Source: an uncultured Eubacteriales bacterium (GTDB taxonomy: Bacteria > Bacillota > Clostridia > Oscillospirales > Acutalibacteraceae). From it: a stretch of DNA of 30,628 nucleotides. The translations under genes and the position numbers were made by a program. The stretch spans positions 1 through 30,628 of the forward strand of contig ONEU01000088.1 of the NCBI GenBank assembly GCA_900316925.1. The letters are read 5' to 3'. Positions 22,514-30,068 of this stretch are shown piece after piece (positions within the stretch are counted from its first letter, which is position 1; each line of letters opens with the position of its first letter). The notes beneath the pieces were generated by a model. The model ran no database searches and was not told the origin of the DNA. It saw only the letters and a list, made by a program, of their open reading frames with translations.

Positions 22514-23758
22514 ATGAGAGTCATTGATGAAATGGGCATGAAAGCAAAGGCTGCATCCAGGAGCCTTGCCATTGCCGGAGAATTGAAGAATACCGCCCTG
22601 AAGGCCATTGCCGCCGCTCTGATCGACAATACCGACAAGATCATCGAAGCCAACCGCATTGATCTGGAGAACGGCGAGAAGAACGGACTTTCGGCTGCCC
22701 TGATTGACAGACTGCGCCTGGACGAGGGCAGGATCAGAGGGGTGGCTGACGGCGTACTGGAGGTAGCGGCGCTGCCCGATCCCATCGGGACGGTCATTTC
22801 CGGCAGCACCCGTCCCAACGGTATGGAGATCCGCAAGGTCCGTGTGCCCATGGGCGTGATCGGGATTATCTTTGAATCCCGTCCCAATGTAACGGTAGAC
22901 GCTGCCGTACTTTGCCTGAAAAGCGGCAATGCCGTCATTCTCAGAGGCGGCAAGGAAGCCATCCACTCCAACAAATGTCTCACCGCCATCATGCAGGACG
23001 CCATTGCAGGTGCCGGTCTGGACAGATATTCCGTACAGCTCATTGAGGATACCAGCAGACAGTCCTCCGTGGAGCTGATGGAACTGACGGAATACCTGGA
23101 CGTACTGATTCCGAGAGGCGGCAAGGGACTCATCCGGGCAGTTGTAGAGAATGCGAAGGTACCCGTGATCGAAACAGGCGCCGGCAACTGTCACGTCTAT
23201 GTGGATGAGAGCGCCGATATTGACATGGCCGCCGACATCATCTATAACGCCAAGACCTCCCGTCCCTCGGTATGTAACGCCATTGAGACGATCCTGGTGC
23301 ATCAGAATACAGCAGAAAAAGCCCTGCCGGTCATCAAGGCAAGGCTGGACGAAAAGAAGGTGGAGCTGCGCGGCTGCGAAAGGACCAGAGCCATTCTCGG
23401 CGACAGCGTGAAGCCGGCTGAGGAAAGCGACTGGGAGACCGAATACGGCGATTACATTCTGGCGGTGAAGGTCGTGGATTCCATGGACGAAGCCATTGCC
23501 CACATTGCGAAATACTCCACCGGCCACAGCGAATGTATCGTCACCAAAGACTTCAAGAACGCCAGGATTTTCACGGCCTCCGTAGATTCGGCTGCCGTGT
23601 ATGTGAACGTCTCCACCCGCTTTACGGACGGCGGTATGTTCGGACTGGGCGCCGAGATCGGCATTTCCACCCAGAAGCTCCACGCAAGAGGACCCATGGG
23701 GCTCAATGAGCTGACCTCCATGAAGTTCATCATCGAGGGTGACGGTCAGGTCAGATAA
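22514..23758 (+). CDS. proA: Gamma-glutamyl phosphate reductase
   Basis: A 414-aa NADPH-dependent reductase that turns gamma-glutamyl phosphate into glutamate semialdehyde, the second proline step; its substrate is the unstable ProB product. Family motifs are PMGVIGIIFESRPNVTVDA (112-130), RGGKEAIHSN (144-153) and IETGAGNCHVYVD (219-231), with catalytic Cys254 in TSRPSVCNAIETI. Length is normal for the family. The start at ATG 22514 follows AAAGGA by about nine bases; the longer in-frame reading would overlap proB. Its last eight bases overlap the end of a convergent minus-strand gene, so no terminator lies between them. proC is not in the window. Confidence 0.96.
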   Translation: MRVIDEMGMKAKAASRSLAIAGELKNTALKAIAAALIDNTDKIIEANRIDLENGEKNGLSAALIDRLRLDEGRIRGVADGVLEVAALPDPIGTVISGSTRPNGMEIRKVRVPMGVIGIIFESRPNVTVDAAVLCLKSGNAVILRGGKEAIHSNKCLTAIMQDAIAGAGLDRYSVQLIEDTSRQSSVELMELTEYLDVLIPRGGKGLIRAVVENAKVPVIETGAGNCHVYVDESADIDMAADIIYNAKTSRPSVCNAIETILVHQNTAEKALPVIKARLDEKKVELRGCERTRAILGDSVKPAEESDWETEYGDYILAVKVVDSMDEAIAHIAKYSTGHSECIVTKDFKNARIFTASVDSAAVYVNVSTRFTDGGMFGLGAEIGISTQKLHARGPMGLNELTSMKFIIEGDGQVR

Positions 23759-24056
23759 GCAGGTACATCAGCGCCAGCAGCAGTCCGTTGTCGGTTTTTT
23801 CATCCATCAGCAGCAGCAGGATGCCGAGTATCAGGGTCTTTTCCTTATCGCGGAATAATGTGTCGAAGATGCCGCCCGAATCAGCCGCCAACGGCAGGCT
23901 TGCGGGCGGTGACTTTTCCTCCGGTTCCGGCGGACGGGGCGGTTCCTTCGGAGGCTCCTCCGGTTCCTTCCGGCTGTGAGCTCCTGCCCGGCGGTGCATT
24001 TCCTGTGCACGGCGGATAGCCTCCTGCTGCATTTTCTGCATCTCACCCTCTGTCAT
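23751..24056 (-). CDS. Small hypothetical protein with Pro-rich middle and hydrophobic C-terminus
   Basis: A 101-aa protein. Residues 1-30 are a charged helix (MTEGEMQKMQQEAIRRAQEM), 30-55 a Pro/Glu-rich linker, and 70-101 a leucine-rich hydrophobic segment (TLILGILLLLMDEKTDNGLL) that resembles the short Leu-rich tail of many small Clostridia hypothetical proteins, some linked to sporulation. The function is not known. GGAGG lies seven bases before the ATG at 24056. It is the last of three small co-directional genes and overlaps proA tail to tail by 8 bp. Confidence 0.7.
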   Translation of the reverse strand: MTEGEMQKMQQEAIRRAQEMHRRAGAHSRKEPEEPPKEPPRPPEPEEKSPPASLPLAADSGGIFDTLFRDKEKTLILGILLLLMDEKTDNGLLLALMYLLI

Positions 24057-24101
24057 CCTTCCACCTCCCTCTGTGAAGATCAATGTACGCTCCCTGTCCT
24101 G

Positions 24102-24446
24102 TCAGAGCCGGAACAGATCAAGCCCGGCTCCTTTGAGCACCGGCAGCAGCTTGATGATTCCCAGCAGCCGGATGGCGCTGTCCACCCGGCGGGAACGCTC
24201 CTGATGCAGAAACGGCTGGAGTGCCCGGAGCAGACGGGTACTGTCATCCTCACGGTTTACCGACTGCAGCAGGGGCGCTATTTTCATCACGGTTCCCAAC
24301 AGCTGCGGATCGGGCATAGCCGCTGGCTCCGCCGATTTTTGCGGCTCCTCCGTCTGCTGACCGAGCAGACCCGTAAGCCCCTTGATCTGCTCCAGGGCTG
24401 CGGGGTCATTCAACAGCTCACCGAGCTTACGGGTCAGATCCTCCAT
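24102..24446 (-). CDS. Small hypothetical helical protein
   Basis: A 114-aa helical protein starting MEDLTRKLGELLNDPAALEQ. A short Gln/Glu/Pro linker (about 28-45) separates two helical halves. The second half contains LLGTVMKIAPLLQSVN and LLRALQPFLHQERSRRVDSA and ends with hydrophobic LLGIIKLLPVLKGAG. Proteins of this shape (NDPxALxQI followed by LL..L.PFL..ER) are common in Clostridia beside similar short genes; no function is assigned. Its ATG follows the stop of the upstream 51-aa gene by one base, so translation is probably coupled. Confidence 0.7.
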   Translation of the reverse strand: MEDLTRKLGELLNDPAALEQIKGLTGLLGQQTEEPQKSAEPAAMPDPQLLGTVMKIAPLLQSVNREDDSTRLLRALQPFLHQERSRRVDSAIRLLGIIKLLPVLKGAGLDLFRL

Positions 24447-24447
24447 G

Positions 24448-24603
24448 CTACTTCTCTCCCATCAGTTTTTTGAGCAGGGCCTGTGCCTGCGGCGTATTCA
24501 GGAGCTTCTCAGTCTGTTTTCTGTCGGCAAGGATACTTTCCACCTGCCTGCGCTGTTCGGGCGACAGGCTTTGCATCAGCCGGTCTACATTCTTCTGATC
24601 CAT
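24448..24603 (-). CDS. 51-aa hypothetical protein, first of the small-gene trio
   Basis: A short helical protein beginning MDQKNVDRLMQSLSPEQRRQ and ending with NTPQAQALLKKLMGEK; 52 codons including TAG. The codon use and reading match its neighbours, and the stop lies one base before the next ATG, which supports a real coupled gene. The ribosome binding site (GGTGGTG) is weak. It is divergent from the phosphodiesterase gene with 43 bp between the starts. The Asn-Thr-Pro plus leucine/lysine helix resembles the NDP/NTP segments of the next protein, suggesting a shared small-protein family. Confidence 0.6.
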   Translation of the reverse strand: MDQKNVDRLMQSLSPEQRRQVESILADRKQTEKLLNTPQAQALLKKLMGEK

Positions 24604-24646
24604 ATTTTCACCACCCGTTTATTCCTATGCTCCACAGGAGGCTTTT

Positions 24647-25141
24647 ATGAAAATTCTCGTTTTTTCCGATTCCCACAGTTACACCTCCGAAATGAGCCGT
24701 GTACTCCGCAAAACGAAGGGAGTGGACGTTGTTGCTTTCTGCGGCGACGGTCACAAGGATCTTTCCCAGATGCAGCAGAAGTACCCCGACAAGCTCTATC
24801 TTGCCGTCAAGGGCAACTGCGACTGGTACTGTGACTTTGCCGCCCTCCAGACCATCACGCTCTGCGGCAAAAAGCTCCTCCTCACCCACGGCCACTACCA
24901 GTATGTCAAGCAGGACCTCCATCACCTTCTCTCCCTCGGACATCAGGAACAGGCGGATATCATCCTTTTCGGTCATACCCACCACCAGCTCACCACCGTG
25001 GAAGAAGGCATCCTGCTGGTCAATCCCGGCTCCATCGGCTACGACAACTGCTACTCCCTCATCGACATCGACGAACCCACCGGCCGCATCGTCGTCACCG
25101 AATACCCCGACAACCAGTTCGGCCCCGTCATCGTTAACTGA
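24647..25141 (+). CDS. YfcE/MJ0936-type metallophosphoesterase
   Basis: A 164-aa calcineurin-like phosphodiesterase. Metal ligands are visible in order: D8 and H10 (FSDSH), D34 (GDGH), N57 (GNCDW), H81 (THGHY) and GHTHH (109-113), followed by the family ending NPGSIG (126-131). YfcE-type enzymes hydrolyse phosphodiesters in vitro; the physiological substrate is unknown. Length is normal. AGGAGG lies five bases before ATG. Forty bases after the stop the dispersed palindromic element begins, as also happens after the decarboxylase gene. Confidence 0.92.
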   Translation: MKILVFSDSHSYTSEMSRVLRKTKGVDVVAFCGDGHKDLSQMQQKYPDKLYLAVKGNCDWYCDFAALQTITLCGKKLLLTHGHYQYVKQDLHHLLSLGHQEQADIILFGHTHHQLTTVEEGILLVNPGSIGYDNCYSLIDIDEPTGRIVVTEYPDNQFGPVIVN

Positions 25142-25176
25142 CTCCCTTGAAGTATTTCGCTCTCTGCGGAGAGCGA

Positions 25177-25230
25177 GTCAGGGGGGACTTTCACGAGAAA
25201 GTCCCCCCCGACACCCCCCGAAAGCGGCGG
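25177..25230 (+). repeat. Dispersed palindromic element, copy 2
   Basis: Starts GTCAGGGGGGACTTTC and ends CGAAAGCGGCGG. The stem GGGGGGACTTTC (25181-25192) pairs with GAAAGTCCCCCC (25197-25208) around ACGA. It matches copy 1 apart from G-run length, and again follows a gene in the sense direction. A separate 7-bp hairpin (CGCTCTC/GAGAGCG, 25158-25175) precedes it. Confidence 0.88.
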
Positions 25231-25244
25231 CGTTGTGAGGGAAC

Positions 25245-25468
25245 CTTGTTTCCTCTGAAAGGGGGCGGACGAGAGGGCGGAGGGTTTTCTGGCAACCCGT
25301 CACAAACCCCGAAAGCGGCGGCGGACGAGAGGGCTGAGGGTTTTCGGGTAAGCCGTCACAAACCCCGAAAGCGGCGGTGGACGAGAGGGCGGAGGGTTTT
25401 CGGGCAAGCCGTCACAAACCCCGAAAGCGGCGGTGGACGAGAGGGCGGAGGGTTTTCGGGCAAGCCGT
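25245..25468 (+). repeat. 56-bp tandem repeat array (about four copies)
   Basis: Three full units start at 25301, 25357 and 25413, each beginning CACAAACCCCGAAAGCGGCG. A diverged copy precedes them from about 25245. The last two units are identical. Because 56 is not a multiple of three, the array gives open frames in several phases; these are not genes. Each unit repeats CGAAAGCGGCGG, the end of the palindromic element. The 422-bp gap between the phosphodiesterase and rluD holds this array, the palindrome and a terminator. Confidence 0.92.
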
Positions 25469-25520
25469 CATGGTTGCTTTGACGGAACCGGATCATACAA
25501 TTTCATTATTCATACTGATA

Positions 25521-25557
25521 AAAAAAGGACGTCCCACAGATGAGGACGTCCTTTTTT
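25521..25557. terminator. Bidirectional terminator between phosphodiesterase and rluD
   Basis: AAAAAAGGACGTCC (25521-25534) and GGACGTCCTTTTTT (25544-25557) form a 14-bp stem with a 9-nt loop. T-runs in both directions serve the convergent transcripts. It lies 6 bp from the rluD stop. Confidence 0.92.
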
Positions 25558-25563
25558 CAGGCT

Positions 25564-26481
25564 TCACAGCTCCTGTAAGCCTGCTAAAAATTTTTCAAAA
25601 TAATCCGGCAGCGGTGCCGATAGGGTCAGTATTTCGTTGGTACGGGGGTGTACAAATGAGATGAAATAGGCGTGCAGGCACTGTCCGTTCAGGCTTTTGA
25701 GATAATTCTTGCCGCCGTATACCGGGTCGCCGGCAACGGGATGGCCGATATACGCCGTATGCACACGAATCTGATGTGTCCTGCCGGTCTCCAGGGTCAG
25801 CTCCAGATGGGTATACCCCCGGTAGCGTGTCAGCACCCGATAGTGCGTCACCGCTTCACGGGAATTTTTCGCCGTAACTGCCATTTTCTTGCGCTCGGTG
25901 GGGTGACGTCCGATGGGCGCATTGATCGTCCCTTCATCGTCCCTGATGTTTCCGCAGACCACCGCCTGATATTTCCGGGTAAAGCTGTGCTCCTTGATCT
26001 GCTCTGCCAGCAGCCGGTGGGAAAAGTCATTTTTGGCAACGATCAGCAAACCGCTGGTATCCTTGTCGATACGGTGCACGATGCCCGGTCGCAGCACGCC
26101 GTTGATGCCCGAAAGCGAATCTCCGCAGTGGTACAGCAGGGCGTTGACCAGGGTGCCGGTGTAGTTGCCGGCAGCCGGATGCACCACCATCCCCCGGGGC
26201 TTGTTCACCACCAGCAGATCGGCGTCCTCATAGACGATACTGAGCGGGATATTCTCCGCCGCCGCTTCCGGCAGTACCGGATCAGGAATCTCCACCGTGA
26301 CACGTTCGCCCTCCCGGAGCTTCCGGTTCTTGGCAGGCACCACGCCGTTCACCGTCACGCTTCCCTCTTCGATCAGCTTCTGGATGGCGGAACGGGTCAG
26401 TTCCTCCTCCGTCTCCGCCAGAAAACGGTCCAGCCGCTCTCCGGCATACGCCCCGCTGACCGGATACTCTCTCCGTTCCAT
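25564..26481 (-). CDS. rluD: RluA-family 23S rRNA pseudouridine synthase, RluD type
   Basis: A 305-aa enzyme that converts uridines to pseudouridine in 23S rRNA. An N-terminal S4 RNA-binding domain (about 14-62, GERLDRFLAE to KNRKLREGERV) is followed by the catalytic domain. The signature GIVHRIDKDTSGLLIVAKND has catalytic D139, and HQIRVHTAYIGHPVAGDPVYG comes near the end. The exact target uridines are inferred only from the family. The ATG overlaps the lspA stop by one base (TGATG), so translation is coupled; lspA-rluD is a conserved Firmicutes pair. Confidence 0.93.
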   Translation of the reverse strand: MERREYPVSGAYAGERLDRFLAETEEELTRSAIQKLIEEGSVTVNGVVPAKNRKLREGERVTVEIPDPVLPEAAAENIPLSIVYEDADLLVVNKPRGMVVHPAAGNYTGTLVNALLYHCGDSLSGINGVLRPGIVHRIDKDTSGLLIVAKNDFSHRLLAEQIKEHSFTRKYQAVVCGNIRDDEGTINAPIGRHPTERKKMAVTAKNSREAVTHYRVLTRYRGYTHLELTLETGRTHQIRVHTAYIGHPVAGDPVYGGKNYLKSLNGQCLHAYFISFVHPRTNEILTLSAPLPDYFEKFLAGLQEL

Positions 26482-27062
26482 CAGCTTTGCTCTCCGTCCG
26501 GAGCGTCTCCGGTGCTTTCGTCGGACTGTCCGGCATCCTTCTTTTCTGTCCCGGGAGACGTTCCGGCATCCTTGTCGATGGCAGCGCTGACGGGTGCCTT
26601 GACCTTCCTGGCGTCATCCTTGCCGGACAGCAGCATTACGATCACGAACAGGACAGCGCCGATGGTGATACAGTAATCGGCGAAGTTGCATACCGGGGGG
26701 AAAAACGACAGTGACAGATAATCCACCACAAAGCCCCGGAACACCCTGTCGATCAGATTGCCGATACCGCCGCCGATGAGCAGGATCGCCGCTGTATAGA
26801 ACAGCTTTCCCGTCAGCTTTTTGCTGGCGATCAGGTAGATCATGGCACCGATCAGCAGCAGGGTGATAACGGCAAACAGCCACACATGGTTCTGCATCAT
26901 GCCGAAAGCCACGCCCCTGTTTTCCACATACACCAGCGACAGCAAGCCCTTGATGACCTCCACGCTGTTGACCGGCACCAGGTACTCCAGGACAAAGAAT
27001 TTGATAAGCTGGTCAATGGCCGCGATCCCCGCCGCTGCTGCCAGTACAATGGCAATTACCAT
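26481..27062 (-). CDS. lspA: Lipoprotein signal peptidase (signal peptidase II) with hydrophilic tail
   Basis: Cleaves signal peptides of diacylated prolipoproteins in the cytoplasmic membrane. Four hydrophobic helices are visible, with ENRGVAFGM (47-55), GNLIDRV and the catalytic aspartates D114 (VVDYLSL) and D129 (NFADYCI). A 40-residue hydrophilic Ala/Asp/Lys-rich tail after residue 150 extends the protein to 193 aa, longer than the usual 150-165. The start is ATG 27062 after GAAGGGG; GTG 27071 is the alternative. A 6-bp GC hairpin (CCGCAC/GTGCGG, 27092-27107) lies in its leader, and the ileS terminator separates it from ileS, so lspA-rluD probably have their own promoter. Confidence 0.93.
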   Translation of the reverse strand: MVIAIVLAAAAGIAAIDQLIKFFVLEYLVPVNSVEVIKGLLSLVYVENRGVAFGMMQNHVWLFAVITLLLIGAMIYLIASKKLTGKLFYTAAILLIGGGIGNLIDRVFRGFVVDYLSLSFFPPVCNFADYCITIGAVLFVIVMLLSGKDDARKVKAPVSAAIDKDAGTSPGTEKKDAGQSDESTGDAPDGEQS

Positions 27063-27125
27063 ACAAGACACCCCTTCTTTCGTTGATTGCTCCGCACGCC
27101 CGTGCGGGAAACTGTACCATCAAAT

Positions 27126-27162
27126 AAAAGGGAAACCGATATCAGGAGGTTTCCCTTTTTTT
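27126..27162. terminator. Terminator after ileS
   Basis: AAAAGGGAAACC (27126-27137) pairs with GGTTTCCCTTTT (27148-27159) around a 10-nt loop. On the minus strand the stem is followed by TTTTATTTG; on the plus strand by a T-run. It sits about 30 bp after the ileS stop. Confidence 0.85.
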
Positions 27163-27190
27163 CGTCCGTTATTGATTTCGCAGGCTCACA

Positions 27191-29959
27191 TCAGTCCAGA
27201 ACAGCCGCACATCTTGCGCAGAGTGTGGGATGCTCGGGGTTCTGACCCACGGTGCTGCTGTAGATCCAGCAGCGCTCGCACTTTTCGCCCTCGGCAGCAG
27301 ATACCGCCACCTCCAGACCCTCGGTCTGCTCGTTGACAATGTCCACCTGTGAGACGATAAAGCTGCTTGCCAGCTCCTTCTCGGCCTCCTTGAGGAAGTC
27401 ATACTGCTCGCCGGCACATTTCAGCGTGATCTTTGCTTCCAGAGAGGAACGGATGGTCTTTGCCTTCACTTCCACCTCAATGGCCTTCTTGACCACATCT
27501 CTTGTCTCATGGATTCTGTCCCACATGGCGATGAAGCTGTCATCGGGCTTCACGCCGGTCATAGAGGGCATATCGTTGAACATGACGTTCTCGGCATTGG
27601 CTGAGCTGTCATGGGGCATATACTGCCAGATCTCATCGGCGGTGTACACCAGGATCGGTGCAATCATCCGGGTCATGGCATCCAGGATGGTATAGATGGC
27701 GGTCTGTGCGGCACGGCGCAGTTCACCGTCCTTCTTCTCGGTGTAGAGTCTGTCCTTCAGCACATCAAAGTAGAAGTTCGACATATCCACCACGCAGAAG
27801 TTATGGATAGCGGCATAGACCTGATGGAAATCGTAATGATCGTATCCGTCACGCACCTTCCTGTTCAGCTCATCCAGCTTGAACAGTGCCCATTTATCCA
27901 GCGGCAGCAGCTTATCCTGCTCCACACGGTCGGTATCGGGGTCAAAGTCATAGAGGTTGCCCAGGATATAACGGGTGGTGTTGCGGATCTTTCTGTATGC
28001 TTCGGAGAGCTGCTTGAGGATCTCCTCGGAAATACGCACATTGGAATGATAGTCGGAGGAAGCCACCCACAGGCGCAGGATATCCGCACCGTACTGGTTG
28101 AAGATCACCTTCGGCATCAGACCGTTGCCCATAGACTTGGACATTTTCTCGCCCTTGCCGTCAACCACCCAGCCGTGTGTCACAACGGTCTTGTAGGGAG
28201 CCTCGCCCTTGGTGGCAATGGCGGTGAGCAGAGAGGACTGGAACCAGCCTCTGTACTGATCGGCGCCCTCCAGATAGAGGTCAGCCGGCCATTTCAGATA
28301 AGGACGGGCTTCACAGACGGCAGCGTGTGACACGCCGGAATCGAACCATACGTCCATGATATCCTTTTCCTTGTCGAAATCCTTGCCGCCGCACTTGGGG
28401 CAGGCGATATCGCCGGGGATCATGTCATTGGCATCCTTGGCGTACCAGGCGTCGGAGCCTTCCTTCTCAAACAGGTCAGCCACGGCATCCATGGCCTTTT
28501 TATCAATGATGGGCTCGCCGCACTTCTTGCAGAAGAAGATCGGGATGGGCACGCCCCATTTTCTCTGGCGGGAAATACACCAGTCCTTGCGCTCCCGCAC
28601 CATGGAGGTGATCCTGTCCTCGCCCCAGCCGGGCAGCCACTCGATCTTCTTGATGGCTTCAACGGCTTCATCCTTGAAGTCGTTCACGGAGCAGAACCAC
28701 TGCTTGGTGGCACGGAACAGCACGGGCTTTTTACATCTCCAGCAGTGGGGATACTGGTGGATGATCTTCTGCAGGGCAAAGAGAGCGCCGGTTTCGTCAA
28801 GATACTGTGCAATGGGCTTGTTGGCATCCTCGGTGAGCAGGCCGGCAAAGCGTCCGGCTTCCTCGGTCAGACGGCCGTGGGCATCCACCGGCACCACCAT
28901 CGGCAGCTCGGGATAGTTGCGGCAGACCTCATAGTCATCCACACCGTGTCCGGGAGCGGTATGCACGCAGCCGGTACCGCTGTCCAGCGTAACGTGGTTA
29001 CCCACGATCACCAGAGAGGTCCTGTCCAGGAAGGGGTGGGCGGTCTTCATATATTCCAGCTCGGAACCCTTGATGGTACCGATCACTTCATAATTATCCT
29101 TGCCGGCAGCCTCCATGGCGGAAACATACAGCTCCTCCGCCATCACATAATACTCCCCGTCGCACTTGATGAGGCTGTAATTGAAGCGGGGGCCTACGCA
29201 GATGGCCACGTTGGCCGGAAGGGTCCAGGTGGTGGTGGTCCAGATGACGAAGTAGGTGTTTTTCAGGTCGGCGCCCATCGCAGCCAGCTTGCCCTGATCG
29301 TCCGTCACACGGAACTTCACATAGATGGAATGGCAGGGATCCTCGGCATATTCAATCTCTGCCTCTGCCAGCGCCGTCTCACAGTCGGGACACCAGTACA
29401 CAGGCTTGAGACCTCTGTAGATATAGCCCTTGCAGGCCATCTCGGAGAAGATTCTGATCTGCTTGGCTTCATATTCATGCTGGAGGGTGATGTAGGGGTT
29501 GTCCCATTCACCGATACCACCCAGACGCTTGAACTGGTCTCTCTGATCGTCGATATAGCTCAGGGCAAAGTCACGGCAGATTTTACGCAGCTCCACCTCG
29601 GAAATGGAGGTGGAATTACCCACGCCGGCCTTTTTTCTGGCTTTCAGCTCGGTGGGAAGACCGTGGGTATCCCAACCGGGGACATAGGGGGCCTTGAAGC
29701 CCGTCATATTCTTGTAGCGCACGATCATATCCTTGAGCACCTTGTTCAGCGCATGGCCCAGATGGATGTCGCCGTTTGCATAGGGAGGGCCGTCGTGCAG
29801 CACATAGAGCGGCTTGCCCTCGTTGTGCTCCATCAGCTTTTCATAGACCTTGATCTCCTGCCAGCGCTTGAGGGTCTCCGGCTCGGACTTCGGCAGACCT
29901 GCCCTCATGGGAAAGTCTGTCTTTGGCAGATTCAGCGTTGTGTTGTAATCCTGCGGCAT
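27191..29959 (-). CDS. ileS: Isoleucyl-tRNA synthetase
   Basis: A 922-aa class I synthetase charging tRNA-Ile. Visible are PPYANGDIHLGHAL with HLGH at 66-69, the KMSKS loop at 605-609, the CP1 editing region with GTGCVHTAPGHG (about 330-342) and WTTTTWTLPAN, and a C-terminal zinc finger (Cys 894, 897, 914, 917). This is the bacterial, C-terminal-zinc form. The start ATG follows AGAGGAG. The leader between the preceding terminator and the ATG is under 60 bp, so the T-box riboswitch often found before Firmicutes ileS is absent. Gene order with lspA and rluD is standard. Confidence 0.97.
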   Translation of the reverse strand: MPQDYNTTLNLPKTDFPMRAGLPKSEPETLKRWQEIKVYEKLMEHNEGKPLYVLHDGPPYANGDIHLGHALNKVLKDMIVRYKNMTGFKAPYVPGWDTHGLPTELKARKKAGVGNSTSISEVELRKICRDFALSYIDDQRDQFKRLGGIGEWDNPYITLQHEYEAKQIRIFSEMACKGYIYRGLKPVYWCPDCETALAEAEIEYAEDPCHSIYVKFRVTDDQGKLAAMGADLKNTYFVIWTTTTWTLPANVAICVGPRFNYSLIKCDGEYYVMAEELYVSAMEAAGKDNYEVIGTIKGSELEYMKTAHPFLDRTSLVIVGNHVTLDSGTGCVHTAPGHGVDDYEVCRNYPELPMVVPVDAHGRLTEEAGRFAGLLTEDANKPIAQYLDETGALFALQKIIHQYPHCWRCKKPVLFRATKQWFCSVNDFKDEAVEAIKKIEWLPGWGEDRITSMVRERKDWCISRQRKWGVPIPIFFCKKCGEPIIDKKAMDAVADLFEKEGSDAWYAKDANDMIPGDIACPKCGGKDFDKEKDIMDVWFDSGVSHAAVCEARPYLKWPADLYLEGADQYRGWFQSSLLTAIATKGEAPYKTVVTHGWVVDGKGEKMSKSMGNGLMPKVIFNQYGADILRLWVASSDYHSNVRISEEILKQLSEAYRKIRNTTRYILGNLYDFDPDTDRVEQDKLLPLDKWALFKLDELNRKVRDGYDHYDFHQVYAAIHNFCVVDMSNFYFDVLKDRLYTEKKDGELRRAAQTAIYTILDAMTRMIAPILVYTADEIWQYMPHDSSANAENVMFNDMPSMTGVKPDDSFIAMWDRIHETRDVVKKAIEVEVKAKTIRSSLEAKITLKCAGEQYDFLKEAEKELASSFIVSQVDIVNEQTEGLEVAVSAAEGEKCERCWIYSSTVGQNPEHPTLCARCAAVLD

Positions 29960-30016
29960 GGGTTTTCTCTCCTCTTTCTTTCAGTTTGCATTGGTTGTCA
30001 GTTTCGTATACAAGCC

Positions 30017-30040
30017 AAAATCCGACACGGCTGTGTCGGA
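30017..30040 (-). terminator. Terminator between the acidic-protein gene and ileS
   Basis: On the minus strand TCCGACAC and GTGTCGGA pair in an 8-bp stem with a 4-nt loop (30021-30040), followed by TTTT (30017-30020). It lies about 30 bp after the upstream stop codon. Confidence 0.75.
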
Positions 30041-30068
30041 TAAGGTGACGGGATGTTCGCACCCCGTT

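Noticed and set aside
25245..25468. Possible CRISPR array
   Set aside because: Units are contiguous with no unique spacers and no cas genes are nearby, so this is a simple tandem repeat. The 43-bp array at 5611-5711 is rejected for the same reason.
25147..25482. Open frame over the 56-bp tandem repeats
   Set aside because: It is generated by repeats of a length not divisible by three, has no ribosome binding site, and the same Arg/Gly-rich words appear in several frames.
29960..30068. T-box riboswitch before ileS
   Set aside because: The gap is only 109 bp, contains a terminator for the upstream gene, and shows no T-box consensus such as GGGTGG-ACCGCG.
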